The position numbers were made by a program, and so were the translations under genes. Shown here in pieces: positions 19,992 to 27,570 of a stretch of 64,000 nt of DNA. Under the pieces are notes generated by a model. That model saw only the letters and a program-made list of their open reading frames with translations. It was not told where the DNA came from and searched no databases. Origin of the DNA: Corallococcus macrosporus DSM 14697 (GTDB lineage: Bacteria > Myxococcota > Myxococcia > Myxococcales > Myxococcaceae); the NCBI RefSeq assembly GCF_002305895.1, contig NZ_CP022203.1:5310501-5374500 (forward strand), in the 5' to 3' direction. Position 1 is the stretch's first letter, and every line of letters starts with the position of its first letter.

Positions 19992-20621
19992 ATGACCTCC
20001 TACAACGTCCACAAGCTCTTCGAAGAGATCGAGCGCGTCGTGAAGTCGGACCTCTCCGTCGCGGCAGCGCTCCTGCACATCATCCAGTTCTGCGAGGCGG
20101 CACGCCCTCACCCTGACTGGGCTGCACTGCGAACACTGGAGGTGGAAGGCGATCTCCGGCAGCTCCAGCAATGGCTCGAAACCCTCATCCGGGAAACGCC
20201 GCCGCCAGCGGCCATCACCGGCCTGTGGTTCGGTCTCTTCAACCCCGTCGTGCAGGAGCGCGTGACAGCGGACATCCATCTCATCGGGGCGCCCTATGAC
20301 GCCACCCACCACGATTGGCTGTTCCGGGAGCGGTGGGGCTCGGACACGCCCGACTCGGGCTCCAGCGTCCTCGACGCCATCTACCAGATTGCCTATGGAC
20401 ACGAAGACGGACTCGGGAACGATGCCGAATACCCCTTGGCCCTGACGTACGCCGCGCTCGCGATCCGTCATCTCGCACAGCGCATGGGGCCGACGATCCT
20501 CGGAGAGGCCGCTCAGCGAGTCCTCCTCGTCGGCTTTGATTCCGGCGACTTCTTGTGCATCGGCGCGGTCCGGCAGGAGGGACTCGTCTTCTCTCGCAGC
20601 ACCGAGGTGATGGCCTCGTGA
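19992..20621 (+). CDS. Hypothetical protein in the toxin/immunity block
   Basis: A 209-residue soluble protein with no signal or membrane segment. It begins with a helical segment (LFEEIERVVKSDLSVAAALLH) and has a mixed alpha/beta C-terminal half (WFGLFNPV, LFRERWGSD). No family was recognised. Its base composition is visibly less GC-rich than the surrounding core genes. It converges on the immunity gene, with a hairpin between the stops. Small acidic orphans of this kind beside polymorphic toxins are often further immunity proteins, but nothing in the sequence proves it here. Confidence 0.65.
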   Translation: MTSYNVHKLFEEIERVVKSDLSVAAALLHIIQFCEAARPHPDWAALRTLEVEGDLRQLQQWLETLIRETPPPAAITGLWFGLFNPVVQERVTADIHLIGAPYDATHHDWLFRERWGSDTPDSGSSVLDAIYQIAYGHEDGLGNDAEYPLALTYAALAIRHLAQRMGPTILGEAAQRVLLVGFDSGDFLCIGAVRQEGLVFSRSTEVMAS

Positions 20622-20624
20622 GCG

Positions 20625-20645
20625 CCGACCTTCAATGAAGGTCGG
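20625..20645. terminator. Hairpin between two convergent genes
   Basis: CCGACCTTC, loop AAT, GAAGGTCGG: a perfect 9-bp stem lying exactly between the stop codons of the hypothetical and immunity genes. No T-run follows on either strand, but the position fits a bidirectional terminator. Confidence 0.45.
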
Positions 20646-21219
20646 GAGCCTCCGTCACGCGCTCGAATGACACGCCCAGGTTCCCGACGGCTTCGAGGGC
20701 GTTCTTGACGTCCTCCGACACAATGAACGCAGTCTTGAACTTCTTCAGCCGGAAGACCTGGGCGCCATCGGTTCTCAACGGGTCGATTCTAAGTCCGTAG
20801 ATCCAGTTGTATTCGCCTGGGTAATCAGGGGACGGATCGTCCTCATCATAGTGATGCACCTCCTGGCACCGTGCCTCGTCAATGGCATCAACCACCTTGG
20901 TTACATTGACGACGAAGTACCGCTCGGGCGCTCCCTCCACCGTCACTGGAAACAGTTGGACGTCACCCGAAGCCAATGTCCTGAAGACATCGGCAATGGC
21001 TTCGTTGACGATGGGGGCAGCCTCAATCACAGATAAGTCAAACGATCGCCTGGTCCCAGGATGTGCGATTCGTGCTGCGAGGGGGCCCAAGTCAGGAAGG
21101 ACGCGACCATCCGCGAACATCCAAGGCTCGTCAAACGCCTCACCAGAATCCCGTGTCGGCGTCTCAATCAGCCACCGTGGCACATCCCCCAGCTCCACCG
21201 AGTAATAATGACGCTCCAA
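20632..21219 (-). CDS. Imm11-family (DUF1629-like) immunity protein
   Basis: A 195-residue soluble protein whose layout (RHYYSVELGDVPRWLIETP near the start, YNWIYGLRIDPLRTDGAQVF and the VSEDVKNALEAVGNLGVSFE end) matches my memory of Imm11/DUF1629 proteins, which neutralise nuclease toxins and are common in myxobacteria. It starts with TTG, one base after the toxin stop, behind GGTGGAG inside the toxin's last codons. The two genes are therefore translationally coupled, as expected for an antidote made with its toxin. It probably acts in the cytoplasm by binding the AHH nuclease domain. The family call is from pattern memory. Confidence 0.75.
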   Translation of the reverse strand: MERHYYSVELGDVPRWLIETPTRDSGEAFDEPWMFADGRVLPDLGPLAARIAHPGTRRSFDLSVIEAAPIVNEAIADVFRTLASGDVQLFPVTVEGAPERYFVVNVTKVVDAIDEARCQEVHHYDEDDPSPDYPGEYNWIYGLRIDPLRTDGAQVFRLKKFKTAFIVSEDVKNALEAVGNLGVSFERVTEAPDLH

Positions 21220-21220
21220 C

Positions 21221-22522
21221 CTATTTCTCCACCTTCACAATGAAGCTCCGAAGCGGATTTCCCGGCGTCATAAGCTCATTCGCTATCTTCGCAAGCTCCT
21301 TCATCAGACTGGCCCGGCAGGTCTCCGTCGTTCGGCAGCGCGCAACAGAGCGTTCAAGGCGCCGCATCACTGCTCGGTGATACAGTTCAGGGTGAGGCCC
21401 CGCGTGTCCCTTGAGCCGCACCTTGTTGGCAGCGTCTTCGAGCGTCATCCCGGCCTTCGCGAATAGCTTCTGACACTGAGGAGTCCAAGGACCGCCAGTA
21501 GTGTCGGAGATGGTGTTCCTGGTCGTGCAGATGTGGTGAGTCGGGCCTTCGTCATCGCCGGGGATCCGACCGTCCCCGTACATCGCCAGGGCCGCGGCGG
21601 CGCCAGGCGCCAGCGCGACGTTCAGCACTCCGGCGGCGGGCATCGCGATGGAGGTCACGCCCCCATTCAGCGCCGCTCCAAGCGGGAATCCCGCCTCGGC
21701 CTGCGCTCGAAGCGCGGCTTGAGCAAAGCCCGGGAGCTTCGGCCCCTGGGCCGCCATCGCGCTCCTTCCGCCCAGCGCCGCCATGACGACGAGCACCAGG
21801 ACTCGTGTGCCGTTCGTCCCCAGCACCCGCCCGAACCGTTGCCCGATGGCCTGTAGCTCGCTGACGCTCATCGCCATCCCCGCATCATCCCACAACCGGA
21901 CGAAGCCGCGTCCTATCTCCCAGACGGGCACCACTCCGAGATAGGCCACCATCGCCGCCGTCAGCGCCACCGCGACGACCTTGGTGACGGGCTCGGGCAG
22001 CGCCATGGTGAGCAGCAGCGTCAGCGCTGCAGACGTCACCAGGGCCTTGAGCGCGACCGGATTCAGCACCTTGCCGACCTCGGCCTCGACGCTCTCCCAT
22101 ACGGTGTCCAACGCGAAGGACAGCGCCATCAACGTCCGGTCCTTCCGGGAGAACGTCAGCCCCGTTCCGCCCACCAGCGTCAAGCAGTCCTCCGCCTCGG
22201 GGCAGATGCGCGCGTACAAAGTCTCCAGCGAGCTGCCCGAGCCTGAATCGACGATGCCCGCAGCGGACGCCAGCAGCGATTTGGAGCGAGCCCACCCGCG
22301 CGCGTCCACCTCTTCAACCTCCTGGAATGCCATGTCCATCCGCATGGCCAGGATGAGGCGCGTGAGGGCGGACTTGAACGCGTCCTCACTCACCTCCACC
22401 GGCTCAACCTCCACCGACGCGTGGACGACCCGCCGCCCATTCCCGACATCGATATGGACCACGCGCGTGCTCGCGCAGCCCGCCGACAGCAGCAACGGCA
22501 AGATGACTGCAACCCATTTCAT
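21221..22522 (-). CDS. SitA-like lipoprotein polymorphic toxin with C-terminal AHH nuclease domain
   Basis: A 433-residue lipoprotein toxin. A lipoprotein signal ends in LLSAGC (Cys16). A long delivery-type region of about 300 residues follows, with a central hydrophobic stretch (ALVTSAALTLLLTMALPEPV, VALTAAMVAYLGV) and a segment VSELQAIGQRFGRVLGTNG. The last 106 residues are an AHH-type nuclease: THHICTTRN (His329, His330), GGPWTPQC, GHAGPHPELYH. This architecture matches the SitA toxins passed between myxobacterial cells by TraA/B outer-membrane exchange. The ATG at 22522 follows GGAGGG. The coupled Imm11-type gene is the likely antidote. Assignment to a specific SitA subfamily is from memory. 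Confidence 0.82.
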   Translation of the reverse strand: MKWVAVILPLLLSAGCASTRVVHIDVGNGRRVVHASVEVEPVEVSEDAFKSALTRLILAMRMDMAFQEVEEVDARGWARSKSLLASAAGIVDSGSGSSLETLYARICPEAEDCLTLVGGTGLTFSRKDRTLMALSFALDTVWESVEAEVGKVLNPVALKALVTSAALTLLLTMALPEPVTKVVAVALTAAMVAYLGVVPVWEIGRGFVRLWDDAGMAMSVSELQAIGQRFGRVLGTNGTRVLVLVVMAALGGRSAMAAQGPKLPGFAQAALRAQAEAGFPLGAALNGGVTSIAMPAAGVLNVALAPGAAAALAMYGDGRIPGDDEGPTHHICTTRNTISDTTGGPWTPQCQKLFAKAGMTLEDAANKVRLKGHAGPHPELYHRAVMRRLERSVARCRTTETCRASLMKELAKIANELMTPGNPLRSFIVKVEK

Positions 22523-22624
22523 GGAACCCTCCGCAGCGTCCTCCCTGGAGCCAGGGGGCACGGCATCCTGACTTTGGGCTCTGACAACTCCAGCGCGCTT
22601 GCGCGACAGCAGCCTACCTCACGG

Positions 22625-22652
22625 ATTATAAATATTTCCACATACCAATCAA
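22625..22652 (-). promoter_or_regulatory. Sigma-70-type promoter of the toxin/immunity operon
   Basis: On the minus strand: TTGATT (complement of 22647-22652), a 16-bp spacer, and a perfect TATAAT (complement of 22625-22630). It lies in a short AT-rich patch that stands out from the GC-rich surroundings. Transcription would start near 22618, giving a leader of about 95 nt before the toxin ATG. Confidence 0.65.
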
Positions 22653-22724
22653 GTTGCTTGCCCATCAGGCGACGTCGGGAGAAGCATGGATTGGCCGCTA
22701 CGCCCCTGGTAGGGTGCCCGCTCC

Positions 22725-23654
22725 ATGAGAGCCACCCAATTCGCGAGGTCTATTCTGACCTTCGCCGCGCTGATGACGCTGAGCGCCCAGGCCGACGACC
22801 GCAATCGGCGGTCCATCCTCCTTTCCGAGCATCCAGCAAACGGTCCACACTCCGTCTACGTGAAGGGGCAGGTCATCACGACGTTGCGCTTCGAGCAGCC
22901 CGTCAACCCAAGCAAGACGAAGGTGATTGGTTGGGAAGGTCGGCTCGAACCACTCACGGTGGTCCACAACAAGGTCATCCTGGAGCCCATCCGGGATCTC
23001 CATCGCGATGACGGCCTTCCGCTGGTCGTGACCCTGGCGGATGGCACGGAAGTCCCCTTCCTCGTGAGGCCGCCTTGGCTGAAAAAGGAAAACGACTGGG
23101 CGCCGCTCCTCGACCAGCAGATCGACGTGTTCAAGAACCAGGACAGCTACGCGTCAATGCATGCGGCGCTGGCTGATGCGCTCGCGAAGAACAATGCCCT
23201 GACCGAGGAAAACGATCGCTACCGCAAAGAGGAGACCTCGGAGGATCACGCCCTGGCCGCCCTGCTCGCGTCAGGAGCGATTGCGCAGACGCCGTTCAAT
23301 GTCGCGGACCGCTTCAACGGCAATGATGGCGACACCGAAATTTCCGCCCAGGTATACCGAGGAAAAGGCAAGGCGGCTGTCGTCCTCAGGGTGAAGAACC
23401 TCAATCCGGAGCACTCCTGGAGTGTTCAGCGGGTTCGGCTTGTGACCATGAATGGAGGGCGTGATCGGCCGGTCGCCGTTCGCGCGACGCTGCGTGAAAT
23501 CACCCCAGGCGGTTCCGGCGTGCTGGCCATTGTCGCGGACGGTGGCGCTTTCGTGGAAGAGGGCGCGTTGACCAGCCTGTGGCTGGAGGTCTACCGGCAT
23601 GATGGACTGCGACAGGCTTTCGTCGAGCTAGATCCATCCCTGATTGCGCGCTAA
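22725..23654 (+). CDS. DUF2381-type exported protein (myxobacterial paralogous family)
   Basis: A 309-residue protein with a signal peptide (ARSILTFAALMTLSAQA, cleaved near residue 23). The layout (SVYVKGQVITTLRFEQPV, then a coiled-coil-like helix around ALAKNNALTEENDRYRKEE, then a beta-rich C-terminal half) matches the myxobacterial DUF2381/TIGR02268 family as I remember it. Its function is unknown; members usually lie next to a Ser/Thr kinase and a small lipoprotein. Here the lipoprotein follows 11 bp downstream but no kinase is adjacent; the upstream neighbour is the divergent toxin. The ATG lacks a strong ribosome site. Confidence 0.72.
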   Translation: MRATQFARSILTFAALMTLSAQADDRNRRSILLSEHPANGPHSVYVKGQVITTLRFEQPVNPSKTKVIGWEGRLEPLTVVHNKVILEPIRDLHRDDGLPLVVTLADGTEVPFLVRPPWLKKENDWAPLLDQQIDVFKNQDSYASMHAALADALAKNNALTEENDRYRKEETSEDHALAALLASGAIAQTPFNVADRFNGNDGDTEISAQVYRGKGKAAVVLRVKNLNPEHSWSVQRVRLVTMNGGRDRPVAVRATLREITPGGSGVLAIVADGGAFVEEGALTSLWLEVYRHDGLRQAFVELDPSLIAR

Positions 23655-23665
23655 GAGCGGGCGGC

Positions 23666-24166
23666 ATGGGCTCCAATAAGTTCGCGCTCTTGGGATATGT
23701 CGTCCTACTCGTCGTGTCCTCGGGGTGCCCTGGTTCCGCGACGAGTGGCGTCGCCGTTCGTCCCGATGGCAGCCCAGGACCGCAGGAGTGCCCAGAAGAC
23801 GCACGAAAAGCGATGAATTACCTCCGGCTGTTCGTCGGTGAGTCTGCTTGGGTGCAACTCGACGCGAACCAGTCCCGCGCGCGTCCCATCACCCTGTACG
23901 AGGGGAACATCGAGAGCGTCCTGGAGGAAGATGTTGGGCTCCTTGAGGCACCAGCAAGGCTCTACGGGCGAGTCTGGACTGGCGGGCCACAAGTCGTCAT
24001 TCGGTACCACACCGCCCAGCCCTTGAGAGGTGGCGACCCGGTGCCCCTCTGTGCCGTTGCCCGCCTCGGCTTCGGGCAGCTCCGGAAACACCCAGACTCC
24101 AAGCCAGGGACCGCCATCCTCGATTCGCCAAGGGCGGGGGTCTACATCGTGGACGAGTTCCGGTGA
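23666..24166 (+). CDS. Small lipoprotein paired with the DUF2381-type gene
   Basis: A 166-residue lipoprotein. The signal LLGYVVLLVVSSGC places the lipidated Cys at residue 21. The mature part begins with a disordered SATSGVAVRPDGSPG and continues as a small beta-rich domain (WVQLDANQSRARPITLY, LYGRVWTGGPQVVIRYH). Proteins of this kind follow DUF2381-type genes in myxobacteria, probably in one operon (11-bp gap here). The function is unknown; a role in envelope sensing with the usual partner kinase is speculation. Confidence 0.72.
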   Translation: MGSNKFALLGYVVLLVVSSGCPGSATSGVAVRPDGSPGPQECPEDARKAMNYLRLFVGESAWVQLDANQSRARPITLYEGNIESVLEEDVGLLEAPARLYGRVWTGGPQVVIRYHTAQPLRGGDPVPLCAVARLGFGQLRKHPDSKPGTAILDSPRAGVYIVDEFR

Positions 24167-24238
24167 TGCAGCCGGGCGCGGGAGTCACCACCGCGCCCCG
24201 ACCTGGTCGGAACAACACCCAAGCGCCGACAGCGGCGG

Positions 24239-24277
24239 AAAAGAAAAAGGGCTGGCTGCCAGAAGCAACCAGCCCTT
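24239..24277 (-). terminator. Rho-independent terminator of the tRNA-Thr gene
   Basis: A perfect 9-bp stem AAGGGCTGG/CCAGCCCTT with a 13-nt loop, followed on the minus strand by a T-rich run (TTTCTTTT). It lies about 10 bp downstream of the tRNA 3' end and is a textbook terminator. Confidence 0.85.
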
Positions 24278-24286
24278 CTCTCTTCT

Positions 24287-24362
<76 letters not shown>

Positions 24363-24697
24363 GCGACAGGTGCGCGGGGAGTACCATGGCGGTTCATGTC
24401 CGGCAAGCAGAATTGATGTCGGGCGCTGATCATTCACTTTTCCGCCCCCATTCCGCGGGCCGGCATCGTTGGTTTTCCAACCATCCCCACGAGTCACCAC
24501 TCTGACACGGATGACACACCGCGTCTGTCGCCGGTGACACGTCGCGTTGTCATAAGTGCCCGTTATCTTTCCAGATTCTTGGGACAGGGCGGGCGCTTCG
24601 CGCGGTTGACCCCTTGTAGCGCCTATGCACATAAGGGCGCCGCTACCCCCACGTGCCTCGCCCACGAGCGGCGACGCGACAAGGAGCATCTTCCGTC
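24363..24697. other. Divergent intergenic region between tRNA-Thr and the dehydrogenase gene
   Basis: 335 bp. It holds the cluster of TGACAC motifs listed separately and the AAGGAG ribosome site of the dehydrogenase gene at 24681. A weak minus-strand TTGCCG-17-TACTCC pair ends about 18 bp before the mature tRNA and may be its promoter. No convincing gene was seen. Confidence 0.5.
24503..24552 (+). promoter_or_regulatory. Cluster of TGACA half-sites upstream of the dehydrogenase gene
   Basis: TGACAC occurs at 24503, 24512 and 24535, and the last is mirrored by TGTCA at 24548-24552, giving TGACA-N8-TGTCA. The first two are 9 bp apart. This looks like an operator for an unidentified dimeric regulator, about 145 bp upstream of the dehydrogenase start. 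Confidence 0.35.
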
Positions 24698-26248
24698 ATG
24701 GCCAGCGAAGAGAATTTCATGCGCGCCCCGGCCCCTACGCCCAAGCGCACCGTCTACACCGAGGCGATGGAGATCTTCCATCGTGCCGCGGACCTCATCG
24801 CGCTGGACAAGCGCGTCCGCCTCGAGCTGGAGGAGCCGGACTACGAGCACATCTTCTACGTCACGGCGAAGCTGAAGGACCGCCTCGTCCCGCTCTCCGA
24901 GGAGAAGGCGCGCACCTTCGCCAACCTCCCCGAGACGCAGGTGCGCAACAAGGAGGGGCTGGAGCTGCTGGCCAACGGCAACATCATCCTCAACGGCCGC
25001 GCCCTGCTGGGCTCGGACGTGGACATCCGCCAGGGCCACCTGCGCCTGCCGGACGGCAAGGTGTACCAGTTGGTCCCCGGTGAGTCGCAGCGCTTCAAGG
25101 CCTACCGCGTGCAGCACAACCAGGCGCGCGGCCCCTACAAGGGCGGCCTGCGCTACCACCGCGAGGTGTCGCTGGACCTCTTCAAGGCCCTGGCCGCGGA
25201 GATGACCTGGAAGACGGCCATCGCGGAGGTCCCCTTCGGCGGCGGCAAGGGCGGCATCCAGATTGACCCGCGCGAGTACGGCAAGGAGGAGCTCGAGGCC
25301 ATCACCCTGCGCTTCATGTACCGCCTCAAGAGCATGATTGGCCCGGACATCGACATCCCGGCGCCGGACGTGGGCACCAACCCCGGCATCATGGCCCTGC
25401 TGTACCGCCAGTACTCGGACGGTGAGCGCGAGCGCCACAACCTGCGCGGCATCGTCACCGGCAAGGACGTGCGCATCGGCGGCTCCGAGGGCCGCAACAA
25501 GGCCACCGGTCAGGGCGTGGCCTTCTGCATCGAGGACTACTACGCCGACCGCGGCGAGTCCGTGAAGGGCAAGACGTTCATCCTCCAGGGCTTCGGCAAC
25601 GTGGGCAGCCACGCCGCCAACATCCTGGCGCAGATGGGCGGCCGCCTCCTGGCGGTGAACGACGCCGACGGCACCATCTTCAACGGCGACGGCATCGACG
25701 TGGCCGCGCTCTCCGCCTACGTGCAGGACCCGAAGAACCTCAAGCGCAGCGTGCTCGGCTTCCCCGGCGCCCAGCGCATCGACAAGAAGGACCTCTGGGA
25801 GGTCCAGGCAGACATCCTCATCCCCGCGGCCCTGGGCGGCGAAATCACCGCCGAGGTCGCCGAGCGCCTCAAGGTCAAGCTGGTGGCCGAGGGCGCCAAC
25901 GGCCCCACCACCCCGGAGGCCGACCGCATCCTGGAGAAGCGCGGCATCGAGCTCATCCCGGACATCATCGCCAACGCCGGCGGCGTGACGGTGAGCTACT
26001 ACGAGTGGATCCAGAACAAGCGCATGGAGCGCTGGAGCGAGGCCGAGGTCGACCAGCGGCTCGAGCGCGCCATGAAGCGCAACTACCGCATCATCCGCGA
26101 CATCTCGCGCAACCAGCCGCGCAAGACGGAGATGCACGACAGCCGCCAGTACTGCATCGGTGAGAACGTGGACACCCGCTGCGCCGCCATGATCCTGGCG
26201 CTCAAGCGCATCGAGGCCCACTACCTCCTCGAGGGCTTCTCGCAGTAG
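24698..26248 (+). CDS. Glu/Leu/Phe/Val dehydrogenase family protein (probable glutamate dehydrogenase)
   Basis: A 516-residue NAD(P)-dependent amino-acid dehydrogenase. The dimerisation/substrate domain has YKGGLRYH, the catalytic lysine region VPFGGGKGGIQIDP and PAPDVGTN; the nucleotide domain has the glycine motif GFGNVGSHAA. It interconverts an amino acid (most likely glutamate) and the 2-oxo acid with ammonia. Typical members have about 420 residues; here roughly 60-70 extra residues lie between the N-terminal helix and the substrate domain (LLANGNIILNGRALLGSDVD). The ATG at 24698 follows AAGGAG at 11 nt. Coenzyme preference cannot be read with confidence. Confidence 0.9.
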   Translation: MASEENFMRAPAPTPKRTVYTEAMEIFHRAADLIALDKRVRLELEEPDYEHIFYVTAKLKDRLVPLSEEKARTFANLPETQVRNKEGLELLANGNIILNGRALLGSDVDIRQGHLRLPDGKVYQLVPGESQRFKAYRVQHNQARGPYKGGLRYHREVSLDLFKALAAEMTWKTAIAEVPFGGGKGGIQIDPREYGKEELEAITLRFMYRLKSMIGPDIDIPAPDVGTNPGIMALLYRQYSDGERERHNLRGIVTGKDVRIGGSEGRNKATGQGVAFCIEDYYADRGESVKGKTFILQGFGNVGSHAANILAQMGGRLLAVNDADGTIFNGDGIDVAALSAYVQDPKNLKRSVLGFPGAQRIDKKDLWEVQADILIPAALGGEITAEVAERLKVKLVAEGANGPTTPEADRILEKRGIELIPDIIANAGGVTVSYYEWIQNKRMERWSEAEVDQRLERAMKRNYRIIRDISRNQPRKTEMHDSRQYCIGENVDTRCAAMILALKRIEAHYLLEGFSQ

Positions 26249-26269
26249 CCCCGCCGCCGCGCGGAAACA

Positions 26270-26313
26270 CGAAGGGCACGGTCCTCCTTCTGGAAGGCCG
26301 TGCCCTTTCGTAT
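26270..26313 (+). terminator. Terminator hairpin after the dehydrogenase gene
   Basis: A 10-bp stem AAGGGCACGG/CCGTGCCCTT with a loop of about 16 nt, followed by TTCGTATT. It lies 24 bp after the stop codon. The T-run is short, but the position and stem strength support a factor-independent terminator. Confidence 0.65.
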
Positions 26314-26403
26314 TCGCCGGGCCCGGATGGTGGCTTGGGCGGCCCGGATCGCCGTTCCGGGAAGCGCCAGGCCGCGAAGCCCCTCACGGGCCCCGGGACA
26401 TGC

Positions 26404-26763
26404 TCAGTGCATCACCCGCTCGCGGTCCACCAGGAGGAGGGGCGCGTCATCCTGCGTCTCGTAGGCCACGATGCGCAGCCCCACGCCGCGGCTGCTGCCC
26501 TCGCGCCCGTCCTTGCGCCCGAAGGCCAGGGCCACCTGGTAGCGGACCTCGCACAGGCACGTCATCTCCGTCCCGTCCTCGCCCGCGAACGTGACTTTCA
26601 GCTTCTCCCCCAGGCCCACCTGATCCCGCACCTCCACGAACATGCCCCGGGCGCTGATGTTGCGGCCCACCCCACGCAGCATCCCATCCTGGGTGGTGAG
26701 GTACACGGTGAAGACCTTGTCGAAACGGAGGTGGGAACGGCGCTCGTGGGGACGCTCGAACAT
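26404..26763 (-). CDS. PilZ-domain protein (putative c-di-GMP receptor)
   Basis: A 119-residue single-domain protein. It starts with ERPHERRSHLRFDKVF, which contains the RxxxR arginine motif expected for c-di-GMP contact, followed by NISARGMFVE, which matches the second PilZ motif (D/NxSxxG). It has no partner domain, so it probably acts by binding another protein. In myxobacteria PilZ proteins affect motility and exopolysaccharide. The ATG at 26763 follows GGGAG; a longer frame upstream is Cys-rich and lacks a site. It is divergent from the secreted-protein gene. Confidence 0.85.
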   Translation of the reverse strand: MFERPHERRSHLRFDKVFTVYLTTQDGMLRGVGRNISARGMFVEVRDQVGLGEKLKVTFAGEDGTEMTCLCEVRYQVALAFGRKDGREGSSRGVGLRIVAYETQDDAPLLLVDRERVMH

Positions 26764-26799
26764 GGGGGTTGCTCCCGGAACAGGTGGTGACAGGCGCAA

Positions 26800-26851
26800 C
26801 CTACACGGTAGACACATGTAGGCAACTTCTTCACCTACATCCACCCCTACA
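26800..26851. repeat. Four CCTACA motifs in a divergent promoter region
   Basis: CCTACA occurs at 26800, 26834 and 26846, and inverted (TGTAGG) at 26817-26822. All lie in the 167-bp gap between the PilZ gene and the secreted-protein gene, in DNA visibly richer in A and T. An operator array for an unidentified regulator is the likeliest reading. Confidence 0.35.
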
Positions 26852-26930
26852 CACCCATGTAACAAGTGCCGGATGCCTTCCGAAATGGCACGATTCCAGG
26901 CTGAACCCCTGTTCCCCGGAGACCCCGCCC

Positions 26931-27563
26931 GTGAATCGCATCCTGCTCGCCGCCGCCCTCCTCCTGCCCGTGCTCGCCCTGGCGGACGCGGACCCTCGCT
27001 TCGCGAAGCTGCGCGACGAAGCCGAGCCGCTGGGAGGGCTGGGGACCTTCCTGGAGAAGTACATTGGCGCGTGTGACGGCCCCTTCGTGGACGCGCAGTG
27101 CAAGGCCAACGCGGAGGCGTTCCGGAAGAAGTACCAGGGCAAGCGGCTGTACATGATCGTCACCGAGGACGACGCCACCATGCTCAGCGCGGGGCCCTAC
27201 TCGCCGGGCACGGGGATGTACACCATCAACATCACCCCGTTCTTCCCCGGCGGCGGCTCGGCGCTCACCCACGGCGCGCCCAGGAAGACGGACGCCAGCG
27301 GCAACCCCATCCTCCCCTACCTCACCGTCACGGGGGAGCTGCCGGAGGGGTGGAACCTGCAGATGTTCACCCGGCTGTTCTCCACGCGCGCGGTGCGGGC
27401 GCAGGTCGTCTTCACGCCGCAGAGCGTGTGGAGCCTCCCGAAGAAGGGCGGCGGGAAGAACCACGGCGTGACGGCCCGCATCGAGGCCATCCTCCTCACC
27501 GAGGGCCGCAGCGGCCACCCCATGGGCCTGTGGCTCAAGGGCAAGGACGCCAACAAGCGCTAG
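26931..27563 (+). CDS. Secreted protein of unknown function
   Basis: A 210-residue protein with a clear signal peptide (NRILLAAALLLPVLALADA, cut near residue 19). The mature part has two Cys (CDGPFVDAQC) that may form a disulfide, a helix with AEAFRKKYQGKRLYMIV, and a beta-rich rest (MYTINITPFFPGGGS, LTVTGELPEGWNLQMF). No enzyme motif was recognised. Start is GTG at 26931 behind GGAG at 9 nt, directly before the signal peptide. It converges on the HtrA gene (7-bp gap). Confidence 0.8.
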   Translation: MNRILLAAALLLPVLALADADPRFAKLRDEAEPLGGLGTFLEKYIGACDGPFVDAQCKANAEAFRKKYQGKRLYMIVTEDDATMLSAGPYSPGTGMYTINITPFFPGGGSALTHGAPRKTDASGNPILPYLTVTGELPEGWNLQMFTRLFSTRAVRAQVVFTPQSVWSLPKKGGGKNHGVTARIEAILLTEGRSGHPMGLWLKGKDANKR

Positions 27564-27570
27564 CCGCGCG

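Noticed and set aside
19793-20000. Search for an attachment-site copy of the tRNA-Thr 3' end at the left border of the AT-richer block
   Set aside because: No sequence resembling the T-arm or acceptor end of the tRNA was found here.
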